From Oscillospiraceae bacterium (lineage in GTDB: Bacteria; Bacillota; Clostridia; UBA1381), in the NCBI GenBank assembly GCA_022508725.1, contig JAFLUR010000007.1, positions 1-17,254 on the forward strand: a stretch of DNA of 17,254 nt. Reading direction: 5' to 3'. The notes under the pieces were generated by a model. It saw only the letters and a program-made list of their open reading frames with translations, was not told the origin of the DNA and did not search any database. Shown in pieces: positions 1 through 6,892 of the stretch. Both the position numbers and the translations under genes were made by a program. Every line of letters starts with the position of its first letter. The stretch's first letter is position 1.

Positions 1-1
1 G

Positions 2-1012
2 CTTGCCGCGTGTCAAAGCTCAAATACGGTTCAAACGGGCGGAGATACACAGACCGATAACAAAACCGAAACACAGGAATACAAATACGGAAAGGTCGAT
101 CTTCCCGTACTTGACGGCTCGCTTTGCGGCGCTCCCGCATACATAGCGTATGAACAGGGATTTTTCGCCGAAGAGGGATTTGATGTAACGCTTATCTCAT
201 CGGATTTTGAGTCGAGGAAAATCGGACTCAACAACGGCACATACCCGATAGTAAACGGAGATTTCCAATTCTTTCCCTCAATTGAGCAGGGTGTGAAAGT
301 AAAGGTCATAGACGGTTATCACAACGGATGTATCAAGCTTGTTGTCCGCGCGGATTCGGATATCAATACCGCCGAAGATTTAAAAGGCAAGAAAATCGGT
401 ATCGATGAGGTTGGCGGAACGCCGCATCAGGTGGCAAGCCTTTGGGTGGAACAGGCAGGCATTTCCGCTCTTCCGGAGGACGGAGAAGTAACATTTCTGC
501 CGTTTACCGACGGAAATCTTGAGCTTGCGGCGCTCTACGGCGGTGATATAGATGTAGCGGCTCTGTGGGATCCGTTCGGAAGCATGGCTGAAAATGACGG
601 CAAAGGAAGAGTTATTCTGGATATTGCACATGATTCGGTATTTGCGGACAGATATTGCTGCTTCCTGTTTGCCTCGGAAAAGGTTCTTGAAAGCGAACCC
701 GAAAAGGTTGCGGCACTTTTGAGAGCGTTCCGTAAAGCGCAGGATTGGATAGGCAAAAACCCGGAGGAATCGGTTGACGTTATAGCCAAAGGCAACTATG
801 CGGAAATCGAGGATACCGAGCTTGCTGTCGAGCTTATCAAAAGCTACGCATATCCCGCCGAAGGTGAGCACGGACACGCTTCTTCACATGATGTAGGCGA
901 TGACGTAAGGCATTTTGCCGGCGCTCTTTATAATATAGGTTATCTGACGACCGATCCCGAAGAATTTACAAGCAATAATTATGCAGAAGTAGATATATAT
1001 CTTGGTCGATAA
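2..1012 (+). CDS. ABC transporter substrate-binding lipoprotein, SsuA/TauA/NMT1-like (5' partial)
   Basis: This is the extracytoplasmic solute receptor of an ABC importer, expected to be tethered to the outer face of the membrane by a lipid anchor. The reading frame is open from the window edge, so the start and most of the signal peptide are missing. The first four visible codons read L-A-A-C, a lipobox whose Cys (11-13) would be lipidated. A Thr/Gln/Asn-rich linker follows, then a fold typical of the SsuA/TauA/NMT1 family, including the segment GAPAYIAYEQGFFAEEGFDV near visible residues 43-62. The 336 visible residues are close to a full mature protein. An internal GTG at 293 could be mistaken for the start, but homology-like sequence and the lipobox run continuously upstream of it. 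The permease gene follows after 15 bases. Family members bind sulfonates, taurine, nitrate or pyrimidine precursors. The sulfur-gene neighbours favour an organosulfur ligand, but the ligand itself is inference. Confidence 0.9.
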   Translation, partial: LAACQSSNTVQTGGDTQTDNKTETQEYKYGKVDLPVLDGSLCGAPAYIAYEQGFFAEEGFDVTLISSDFESRKIGLNNGTYPIVNGDFQFFPSIEQGVKVKVIDGYHNGCIKLVVRADSDINTAEDLKGKKIGIDEVGGTPHQVASLWVEQAGISALPEDGEVTFLPFTDGNLELAALYGGDIDVAALWDPFGSMAENDGKGRVILDIAHDSVFADRYCCFLFASEKVLESEPEKVAALLRAFRKAQDWIGKNPEESVDVIAKGNYAEIEDTELAVELIKSYAYPAEGEHGHASSHDVGDDVRHFAGALYNIGYLTTDPEEFTSNNYAEVDIYLGR

Positions 1013-1027
1013 TATGAGGTGATTTTC

Positions 1028-2059
1028 TTGAATGCTGTTAAAACCAAACCGCTCCCGAAAATGACAGAGCAGTTCCCGATAAATTTTACGGCGGTGATTC
1101 TGTTTACCGTAATCGGATTTGTTATTGCGATACTCGGAAATATTTGCATACCGCAGATTTCGGACGGAGTTAAATTTAAAGACTACATAATATGCGGATT
1201 GACTCTCAATATTAACAGTGCGTATCGGATAGTTCTTGCGGCTCTTGCGCTTGTCTATCTGCTCGTCGGTATTTTTTCCGCATTTGATAAGGACAGACAG
1301 GCTAAATATAAGAAGCGTGCGCCGTTCCGGTTTGCGGTAGGTATTGCGCTGCTGCTGTGGGATGTTCTCGGCACGAAGTTACAAGCGCTGCCGCAGCCGT
1401 TTTTTCCCGGACCTGCCGGTATTATTGAAGCGTTTTTGGCGGAGAGCGGATTTATATGGCAAAATACGCTGTATTCTCTGCGGCTGTTTGCAATAGGCTT
1501 TATATTGGGCGTCATATTCGGCGTCGGAACGGGAATACTTATCGGATGGTTTCCGAAAGTTTATTACTGGGTGTCGCCTGTTCTGAATATTACGGGCGTC
1601 ATTCCGGCGGTCGCATGGATGCCCTTTGCTTTGACGCTGTTTCCCACACCGTTTGCCGCCGCGGTGTTCCTGATAGTGATATGCGTATGGTTTCCCGTGG
1701 CGTCTCTTACGGCGTCGGGGGTTCAAAGCACGCCTAAGGCACAGTTTGAGGCGGCGCGCACACTCGGCGGAAAAACGCCGTATCTTGTGTTTCATGTCGC
1801 TGTTCCCCATGCGATGCCGCAGATATTTACAGGAATAAACACTGCCAACGCCTTTGCGTTTACAACCCTTGTTATGGCTGAAATGATGGGACAGCCCGGC
1901 GGTCTGGGCTATTACATAAACGCGTCCAAGGTGTGGAGCGCGTATTACAAAGTATTTGCCGCAATCATCGTGATGGCGGTTCTGTTCAGTCTGATAACCA
2001 AAGCGGTGGGACTTATAGAAGCGCGCGTCCTCCGCTGGCAAAGGGGGCTTTTGAAATGA
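1028..2059 (+). CDS. ABC transporter permease, SsuC/TauC-like
   Basis: Integral membrane subunit of the importer, MetI-like (binding-protein-dependent transport) fold. Several hydrophobic segments are visible: one near the N-terminus (FTAVILFTVIGFVIAILG), a second near residue 70, and a cluster in the C-terminal two thirds. The conserved EAA loop that contacts the ATPase is present as EAARTLGG about residue 240. I chose the TTG at 1028 because GAGGTG (1017-1022) sits about 5 bases upstream as a ribosome binding site. The GTG at 1019 lies inside that site and would add only three residues. The N-terminal extension with two extra hydrophobic stretches before the core domain makes it longer (343 aa) than the usual ~260 aa SsuC. 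The gene overlaps the ATPase start by four bases (ATGA), so the two are translationally coupled. Confidence 0.9.
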   Translation: MNAVKTKPLPKMTEQFPINFTAVILFTVIGFVIAILGNICIPQISDGVKFKDYIICGLTLNINSAYRIVLAALALVYLLVGIFSAFDKDRQAKYKKRAPFRFAVGIALLLWDVLGTKLQALPQPFFPGPAGIIEAFLAESGFIWQNTLYSLRLFAIGFILGVIFGVGTGILIGWFPKVYYWVSPVLNITGVIPAVAWMPFALTLFPTPFAAAVFLIVICVWFPVASLTASGVQSTPKAQFEAARTLGGKTPYLVFHVAVPHAMPQIFTGINTANAFAFTTLVMAEMMGQPGGLGYYINASKVWSAYYKVFAAIIVMAVLFSLITKAVGLIEARVLRWQRGLLK

Positions 2060-2835
2060 GTGATACAATCCTTGAAATAAAAGATGTAAATCGAATTTAT
2101 AAAGATGGGGAGAATATCGTTGAAGCACTCAGCAATATTAACTTATCTGTCAAACAAGGCGAATTTGTTTCGATCATAGGCTCATCCGGCTGCGGGAAAA
2201 CAACGCTGCTTCGTCTTATCGCGGGATTGGATCATCCTCAGTCGGGACAGCTGCTTTTGGACGGTGAAGAGATAAAAGAGCCGGATCCCCTCAGAGGATA
2301 TGTGTTTCAGCAGGGCAGTCTTTTTCAGTGGCTTACCGTAGAGCAGAACATTGCGTTCGGATTAAAAGCGCGCCGTGTATTTAAACAAAACAAGCACAGG
2401 GTGGCAGAGTATATTGACATGATAGGACTCAGCGGTTTTGAAAAGACCTATCCGCATCAGATAAGCGGCGGTATGGCACAGCGCGTAGCAATTGCACGGG
2501 CGCTGATTAACGATCCAGATGTGCTTTTGCTTGACGAACCGATGGGCGCGCTGGATTCATTTACGCGCGCGGATATACAGGATAAGCTGCTTGAAATTCG
2601 CAGAAGCAATAATGCGACGATGATTCTGGTGACGCATGATGTGGACGAAGCTATCTATCTCTCGAACAGAATTGTGGTTATGACGCCGCGCCCCGGTAAA
2701 ATCAGTGAAATTCTGAATATTGAGCTTCCGCATCCGAGACACAGGGGCGGAACGGAATTTCTTGCCATACGCAGAAATATTCTCGAAAAATTCCACATGG
2801 CAAGCGCGGAACCGGAGCCGGAGTATTCGATATAG
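2056..2835 (+). CDS. ABC transporter ATP-binding protein, SsuB/TauB-like
   Basis: Cytoplasmic ATPase that powers the importer. All motifs are intact in the 259-aa product: Walker A GSSGCGKT (residues 42-49), Q-loop at VFQQG (83-87), signature ISGGM (136-140), Walker B VLLLDEP (156-162) and the switch His in THD (about 194). The start is ATG 2056, overlapping the permease stop (ATGA), with AAGGGGG about nine bases upstream. A longer in-frame reading from 1933 would lie wholly inside the permease gene and is unlikely. Overall similarity is to the nitrate/sulfonate/taurine group. The promoter of the nitrogenase-like operon begins 7 bases after the stop, and I see no terminator between, so read-through from the transporter into the nif-like genes is possible. 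Confidence 0.93.
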   Translation: MSDTILEIKDVNRIYKDGENIVEALSNINLSVKQGEFVSIIGSSGCGKTTLLRLIAGLDHPQSGQLLLDGEEIKEPDPLRGYVFQQGSLFQWLTVEQNIAFGLKARRVFKQNKHRVAEYIDMIGLSGFEKTYPHQISGGMAQRVAIARALINDPDVLLLDEPMGALDSFTRADIQDKLLEIRRSNNATMILVTHDVDEAIYLSNRIVVMTPRPGKISEILNIELPHPRHRGGTEFLAIRRNILEKFHMASAEPEPEYSI

Positions 2836-2842
2836 CATGAGT

Positions 2843-2859
2843 TATAGATTTTTTCTATA
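2843..2859 (+). promoter_or_regulatory. Inverted repeat upstream of the D/K-like operon (LysR-type box geometry)
   Basis: The sequence TATAGATTTTTTCTATA is a perfect 6-bp inverted repeat (TATAGA / TCTATA) around five T. It contains T-N11-A, the pattern of LysR-type regulator boxes. It lies 22 bases upstream of the -35 hexamer, centred near -66 from the predicted start, a usual activator position. The same core, ATAGATTTTTTCTAT, occurs at exactly the same distance before the promoter of the second operon (6826-6840). That recurrence is the main evidence for function. The regulator is not identified: no LysR gene is in the window, and the local Rrf2 protein is an alternative. Confidence 0.7.
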
Positions 2860-2880
2860 CAAACCTCTAAATAATTTGAA

Positions 2881-2910
2881 TTGGACAACAAAGCGAACGG
2901 ATAGTATAAT
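2881..2910 (+). promoter_or_regulatory. Sigma-A-type promoter of the nitrogenase-like D/K operon
   Basis: The -35 TTGGAC (2881-2886) and -10 TATAAT (2905-2910) are separated by 18 bases. Transcription should begin near 2916-2918. The -10 is consensus while the -35 is imperfect, which suits a promoter that needs an activator. The block GAATTGGACA spanning the -35 is identical in the second promoter at 6860-6869. The first gene starts at 2979 behind AAGGAG. Confidence 0.75.
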
Positions 2911-2913
2911 AAA

Positions 2914-2945
2914 AAGCGAACAGAGCGAACGTTCGGCTTGTTTTT
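2914..2945 (+). other. Hairpin followed by a T-run in the 5' leader of the D/K operon
   Basis: AAGCGAAC (2914-2921) can pair with GTTCGGCTT (2931-2939) with one bulged G, leaving a nine-base loop, followed by GTTTTT. It sits at the extreme 5' end of the predicted transcript. It could stabilise the messenger or act as a weak attenuator. The left arm may partly precede the start site, so function is uncertain. Confidence 0.3.
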
Positions 2946-2978
2946 ATTAAAACTTTGACCTAAAGAAGGAGAAGATTT

Positions 2979-4451
2979 ATGAGTACGATAAATTTAAATA
3001 CACCCGAGGTATCGGTGCGTGAAATACGTCTCGGTTCGATAACGGGTTTTCACGGAAATGCGTCGGAGCTTGTGGACTGCGCGCATTGCGGAAAATTGAA
3101 GGATAAAAAACGGTCTTTCAGTCAGTGTCTGGGCTGCTCCACATCCAACGCCGCTTGTATGACGATTTTGGTTCAAGACGGTGCGACGATAAGTCACGGT
3201 CCGGTAGGCTGTTCGACCTGTCTGCATGACTTTGCGTTTACATATCGCGTGAATGCGCCTCTGCGCGGTGTGGATAATCCGACACAGCGCAAGATATATT
3301 CCACAAATCTGACCGAAAAGGACACGATTTACGGCGGCGCTGTCAAGCTGGAGAACACGATACGCGAGGTATACAAAAGGGCAAAGCCGAATGTTATATT
3401 CGTGCTTACCACCTGCGCCGCAGGTATTATCGGCGATGATGTGGAAAGCGTCACAAATTCGTTGGAGGATGAACTGGGTATTCCCATTGTGGCTATATTC
3501 TGCGAGGGCTTCCGCTCCAAAATGTGGACGTCCGGCTTTGATGCAAGTTTCCATGGAATTGCAAGAAAGCTTATAAAACCCGCCGAGAAAAAGACGAACA
3601 AAATCAACGTGATAAATTTCTGGGGCAGCGATATATTTAACAAATGGTTCAACCGTTTCGGTTACGAGGCGAATTATATAACGCCCTATTCGACTCTCGA
3701 AACGCTCCGTCATTCGTCGGAGTCGGCGTGTACTGTGCAGGCGTGCGCGACTCTCGGTTCGTATCTTGCAACGGCGCTCGACCAAGAATTCGGCGTTCCC
3801 GAGCTGAAAACCTCACCGCCTTACGGGATTGCACAAACAGAGCGTTGGTTCCGAGAGCTGGGCGGACTTATCGGCAAGGAAAAAGAGGTAGAGGAATTTT
3901 TGGCGGAGGAAAAGGAAAAATATATGCCGAAAATCGAAGAACTGCGTAAAAAGCTTGCGGGTAAAACAGCGTATGTTACGGCGGGAGCGTCGCACGGGCA
4001 TTCTCTTCTCGCAATGCTTTCAGAGCTTGGCATGAAAGCTGTCGGCGCAGCTATTTTCCATCATGACCCGATATATGACAGCGCGGACGAGACCGCAGAC
4101 ACATTAAAGCACACTGTTGAGGATTATGGAGACGTCCCGAATTTCACAGTCTGCAATAAGCAGGAGTTTGAGCTTGTAAACGTCCTGAACCGTCTGCGTC
4201 CGGATATTCTTTTCGCAAGACACGGCGGTATGACGCTTTGGGGCGCAAAATTCGGCATTCCATCGCTTCTTATCGGTGATGAGCATTACGGCATGGGATA
4301 TGAGGGTCTTGTAAAATACGGCGAACAGATTCTGGAAACCATCGAGAACAGCGAATTTGTTAAAAATCTGGAAAAACACGCCGTAAATCCGTATACGAAA
4401 TGGTGGCTTGAGCAAGAGCCTTATACATTCTTGAAAGGGGGCAGAAACTAA
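2979..4451 (+). CDS. Nitrogenase component 1-like protein, D (alpha)-type subunit
   Basis: Expected catalytic subunit of a nitrogenase-like reductase (490 aa, NifD/oxidoreductase component 1 family). The P-cluster cysteines are recognisable: Cys53 (or Cys50), Cys78 in the hallmark SHGPVGC, and Cys146 in CAAGIIGDD. Cys256 (QACATLGSYLA, followed by FGVP) aligns with NifD Cys275, which holds the active-site cofactor. By hand alignment, the His442-type cofactor ligand of NifD is not at its usual place. The region reads IGDEHYGMGYEG, with His436 some residues displaced. The N-terminus carries an extra CxxC (Cys34, Cys37) ahead of Cys50-x2-Cys53. The gene has AAGGAG before ATG 2979 and is followed with a one-base overlap by the K-like subunit. 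The sulfur context points to a C-S bond reductase akin to MarD rather than N2 fixation; the substrate is inferred, not shown. CfbD and BchN types are less likely because the NifD-type cofactor Cys is kept. Confidence 0.9.
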   Translation: MSTINLNTPEVSVREIRLGSITGFHGNASELVDCAHCGKLKDKKRSFSQCLGCSTSNAACMTILVQDGATISHGPVGCSTCLHDFAFTYRVNAPLRGVDNPTQRKIYSTNLTEKDTIYGGAVKLENTIREVYKRAKPNVIFVLTTCAAGIIGDDVESVTNSLEDELGIPIVAIFCEGFRSKMWTSGFDASFHGIARKLIKPAEKKTNKINVINFWGSDIFNKWFNRFGYEANYITPYSTLETLRHSSESACTVQACATLGSYLATALDQEFGVPELKTSPPYGIAQTERWFRELGGLIGKEKEVEEFLAEEKEKYMPKIEELRKKLAGKTAYVTAGASHGHSLLAMLSELGMKAVGAAIFHHDPIYDSADETADTLKHTVEDYGDVPNFTVCNKQEFELVNVLNRLRPDILFARHGGMTLWGAKFGIPSLLIGDEHYGMGYEGLVKYGEQILETIENSEFVKNLEKHAVNPYTKWWLEQEPYTFLKGGRN

Positions 4452-5788
4452 TGGCGGGATTTATAGAACAGGAACGTTACACATGCGCAATAGGCGCGCT
4501 TCAGACGGTTGTCGCAATTCTGCGGGCAGTGCCGATATTGCACTCCGGTCCGGGCTGCGGAACCATGATTGCGGGATTTTTTGAACGCTCCACGGGTTAC
4601 GCGGGCGGCAGCACATCTCCTTGTACCAATTTCAGCGAGTCTGAGGTCGTGTTCGGAGGGGTGAACCGTCTGCGTCAAATCATTGAAAATACATATAAGG
4701 TACTTGATACCGATTTGCAGGTGGTCGTGACCGGCTGTACCGCCGATATTGTCGGCGACGACGTGGCGTCGGTGACGGATGAATTTTTAGCGGACGGCAA
4801 GCCTATCGTACACGTTGAAACAGCCGGATTCAAATCAAATAATTACGTTTCACACAGCAATGTTGTAAACGCAATTATTGATCAATATGTCGATCGTTTT
4901 ATAAATGAAAATCCGCCGAGAAGCGAAAAAAACCTTGTCAATCTGTTTGCATCTCTCCCATATCAAGACCCGTTCTGGAAAGGAAATCTGGCGGAATATA
5001 AGCGGCTTTTAGAGAACTTGGGATTAAAGGTAAATATACTGTTCGGTCCGTATTCGGACGGTGTGAAGGAGTGGCAGACAATTCCGCGAGCGAACTTTAA
5101 TATTTTGGTTTCTCCGTGGTACGGAGAGCCGATTGTCAAAAATCTGGAGAAAAAATACGGTCAGCCATACTATAATTTCAGATATGTACCCATTGGTGCA
5201 AATGAAACGACACGCTTTTTGAAAGAGGTTGTTGAATATGCCGCAGAACACGGCGCGGAAATTGACAAGGAAAGGGCGTTTAAATTCATTGAACGCGAGG
5301 AAAAGGCATATTACGAGGAAATAGACAATCTTGCAACATTCCTTCTGGAATTCCGCTACGGTCTGCCGAATCATGTGCATATTCTTCATGACGCGGGATA
5401 TGTGGTAGGCTTGTCACGGTTTTTGCTGCATGAAACGGGTATCGTTCCGAAAGAGCAGTTTATTGTGGATAATACGCCGAAAGAATATACAGAGCAAATT
5501 ACGGCGGATTTGAAGGCTGCATCGGACAAGCGGGAAATTCCGGTATATTTCAATCCCGATGCGGGCGCGGCGCAGGATATTATCCGCAGTGTGAGTCATA
5601 ACGGGCGCGGACTGATTATCGGCAGCGGCTGGGATAAGGAACTTGCAAAAGAAAAGGATTATGATTTTCTTTCGGCATCTCTCCCCAATCCGTACAGGAT
5701 GGTGCTTACAACTAATTATGTAGGATACACCGGTGGGCTGCGTGTAATTGAGGACATTTACGATACCGTGCTTTATACATACAGATAG
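4451..5788 (+). CDS. Nitrogenase component 1-like protein, K (beta)-type subunit
   Basis: Partner of the preceding subunit, expected to form an alpha2-beta2 component 1 and to share the P-cluster. The three NifK-type P-cluster cysteines are present with near-normal spacing: Cys12 (YTCAIGALQT), Cys36 (LHSGPGC) and Cys96 (TGCTADIVGDD). At 445 aa it is shorter than NifK (about 520 aa), mainly because it starts almost at the first cysteine and lacks the NifK N-terminal arm. Its ATG overlaps the D-like stop by one base (TAATG), which implies coupled, stoichiometric translation. MarK of methylthio-alkane reductase is the closest functional analogue I can suggest from context. NifN is an alternative family label, but pairing with a D-like protein that keeps the cofactor Cys argues for a catalytic complex rather than a scaffold. 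Confidence 0.88.
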   Translation: MAGFIEQERYTCAIGALQTVVAILRAVPILHSGPGCGTMIAGFFERSTGYAGGSTSPCTNFSESEVVFGGVNRLRQIIENTYKVLDTDLQVVVTGCTADIVGDDVASVTDEFLADGKPIVHVETAGFKSNNYVSHSNVVNAIIDQYVDRFINENPPRSEKNLVNLFASLPYQDPFWKGNLAEYKRLLENLGLKVNILFGPYSDGVKEWQTIPRANFNILVSPWYGEPIVKNLEKKYGQPYYNFRYVPIGANETTRFLKEVVEYAAEHGAEIDKERAFKFIEREEKAYYEEIDNLATFLLEFRYGLPNHVHILHDAGYVVGLSRFLLHETGIVPKEQFIVDNTPKEYTEQITADLKAASDKREIPVYFNPDAGAAQDIIRSVSHNGRGLIIGSGWDKELAKEKDYDFLSASLPNPYRMVLTTNYVGYTGGLRVIEDIYDTVLYTYR

Positions 5789-5802
5789 GAAGTGGCGGGA
5801 TT

Positions 5803-6138
5803 ATGGCAAAAGTCGCGATTGCAAGCAAAACAGGCGTAAATGTTGACGAGCATTTCGGCAGAGCGGTATTTTTCAGGGTATATGAGTTGACGGAAAGCGG
5901 ATATTCCTTTGAACAGAGCCGCGATGCGGTTGCCGCCTGTCAACATTCAAGGACTCACAGCAAAACGGATTTTGATACGATAATCGAACTGCTTTCCGAT
6001 TGCGACGCCGTACTGGTACAAAAAATCGGAGAAGGCGCGGCGGGGTATCTTATCTCAAAGGGTATGCGCGTTTTCGAGGTGAGCGGCAGCATTGACGCTG
6101 TATTGAACAAATTGATAGAAGATAAGGTATTTTCATGA
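5803..6138 (+). CDS. NifX/NifB C-terminal domain protein (dinitrogenase Fe-Mo cofactor family), copy 1
   Basis: Small single-domain protein (111 aa) of the family that carries nitrogenase cofactor precursors (NifX, NafY and the NifB C-terminus). The hallmark VDEHFGRA lies near residues 14-21, followed by the beta strand FFRVYEL. The sequence AACQHSRTHS around residue 47 supplies Cys and His in the usual metal-binding loop. It begins 14 bases after the K-like gene in the same operon. It likely holds or inserts the NifB-made cluster for the D/K-like reductase. It differs clearly from the second copy at 6952, so the two may have separate client steps. Confidence 0.85.
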   Translation: MAKVAIASKTGVNVDEHFGRAVFFRVYELTESGYSFEQSRDAVAACQHSRTHSKTDFDTIIELLSDCDAVLVQKIGEGAAGYLISKGMRVFEVSGSIDAVLNKLIEDKVFS

Positions 6139-6168
6139 TACAGGCGGACTGACGGTAAGGGGGACGGT

Positions 6169-6327
6169 ATGAGTAATCAAATAGAACGGATTAAGGATAA
6201 TCTTGACGAAGCCTTACGGGAAGTAAAGCAGATCATAGGTGAAATAAAATACGGTTCGGTCACTCTTGTGGTGCAGGACGGTGTTGTGGTTCAGATTGAG
6301 CGTCAGGAAAAGGTAAGATTGAAATAA
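6169..6327 (+). CDS. Small DUF2292 (YezD-like) protein
   Basis: A 52-codon gene. The product has a charged helical N-terminal half and then EIKYGSVTLVVQDGVVVQIE, a pattern I recognise as the DUF2292/YezD family, whose members often sit in sulfur-assimilation operons of Firmicutes and other anaerobes. The ending EKVRLK is also typical. ATG 6169 follows AAGGGGG at a short spacing. It is the last gene before the terminator at 6335 and so belongs to the D/K-like operon. The molecular function of the family is not known to me. Confidence 0.8.
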   Translation: MSNQIERIKDNLDEALREVKQIIGEIKYGSVTLVVQDGVVVQIERQEKVRLK

Positions 6328-6334
6328 AAAAGCG

Positions 6335-6382
6335 AAAAACTGTTTTTGTTTTGAAGGTAACAGCGGACAAAGACAGTTTTTT
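6335..6382 (+). terminator. Rho-independent terminator after the D/K-like operon
   Basis: The left arm AAAAACTGTTTTTGT (6335-6349) pairs with ACAAAGACAGTTTTT (6367-6381) over 15 positions with one G-U pair and a 17-base loop. The right arm ends in a run of T. It separates the small DUF2292 gene from the regulator gene. The A/T-rich stem ends suggest partial rather than complete termination. Confidence 0.65.
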
Positions 6383-6403
6383 ACTTTAGAGGAGCGAATA
6401 ATA

Positions 6404-6829
6404 ATGATGATTTCCAAACGAGGGAGATATGCGCTTATTGTTATGGTCGATCTTGCGCGGCATAACGGCGGCGAGCCGGTAAATATACGAACAATTGCCG
6501 ATCGCAATAATCTGTCCGAGAAATACATTGAACAAATTATGGTTACATTGAATAAATTCGGGATGGTGTATTCGGTAAGGGGCAAATCCGGAGGATACAA
6601 GCTGAAAAAACAGCCGTCCGAATATACGGTGGGCGATATTCTGCGTGCGCTTGAGGGCGCTCTCGAACCGATAAGCGGACTTGCTTATGAGCTTGATAAA
6701 TCTTCCGGCGCCGGTGAAGATATAGAATATATCATGATGTGGAAAGGACTTTACGATACGATAAACCGGTATGTTGACGGTATCACCTTGGAAAGCCTCG
6801 CGGAAAACGACCGGAACTTTAAGGTATAG
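6404..6829 (+). CDS. Rrf2-family transcriptional regulator, CymR-like
   Basis: A 141-aa winged-helix regulator. The N-terminus MISKRGRYALIVMVDLA and the wing segment GMVYSVRGKSGGYKL are classic Rrf2 features. It has no cysteines at all, so it cannot hold the three-Cys Fe-S cluster of IscR. That places it with CymR-like members, where B. subtilis CymR represses sulfur genes in a complex with CysK, itself encoded in this window. I chose ATG 6404, nine bases after GGAG (6391-6394); ATG 6407 is possible. The gene lies between the two nif-like operons, and its stop codon overlaps the dyad of the second operon. Likely targets include the sulfur and nif-like promoters here, probably by repression at sites overlapping -10, but no binding is shown. 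Confidence 0.85.
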   Translation: MMISKRGRYALIVMVDLARHNGGEPVNIRTIADRNNLSEKYIEQIMVTLNKFGMVYSVRGKSGGYKLKKQPSEYTVGDILRALEGALEPISGLAYELDKSSGAGEDIEYIMMWKGLYDTINRYVDGITLESLAENDRNFKV

Positions 6830-6840
6830 ATTTTTTCTAT
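6825..6840 (+). promoter_or_regulatory. Inverted repeat upstream of the second nif-like operon (LysR-type box geometry)
   Basis: ATAGATTTTTTCTAT (6826-6840) matches the core of the dyad at 2844-2858 base for base, including T-N11-A spacing. It is 22 bases from the -35 hexamer, as in the first promoter. It overlaps the stop codon of the Rrf2 gene. Between dyad and -35, 14 of 22 positions also match the first promoter, which points to a conserved regulatory module rather than chance. Confidence 0.7.
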
Positions 6841-6862
6841 TAAAACATATAAATTTTCGGAA

Positions 6863-6892
6863 TTGGACATATAACAAATCTTGTGCTATAAT
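6863..6892 (+). promoter_or_regulatory. Sigma-A-type promoter of the second nif-like/sulfur operon
   Basis: The -35 TTGGAC (6863-6868) and -10 TATAAT (6887-6892) are separated by 18 bases, the same hexamers and spacing as the promoter at 2881-2910. The untranslated leader runs about 55 bases to the gene at 6952, which has a strong GAGGGGGG ribosome binding site. Confidence 0.75.

Noticed and set aside
293..1012. GTG at 293 as the start of the binding-protein gene
   Set aside because: The frame is open from position 2, begins with a lipobox and contains conserved family sequence upstream of 293.
3329..3785. Long minus-strand frames inside the reductase genes (also elsewhere in the window)
   Set aside because: They are opposite-strand shadows of strongly supported genes, with no ribosome binding sites or recognisable motifs.
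2979..5788. A conventional molybdenum nitrogenase for N2 fixation
   Set aside because: The subunits are short and divergent, the His442-type ligand is not in place, nifE/N/V and molybdate genes are not in the window, and the neighbours concern sulfur. It cannot be fully excluded without the rest of the genome.
2979..5788. Protochlorophyllide reductase (BchNB) or coenzyme F430 enzyme (CfbCD)
   Set aside because: The D-like subunit keeps the NifD-type cofactor cysteine, the K-like subunit has all three P-cluster cysteines, and nifB is co-encoded. These enzymes need no NifB cofactor.
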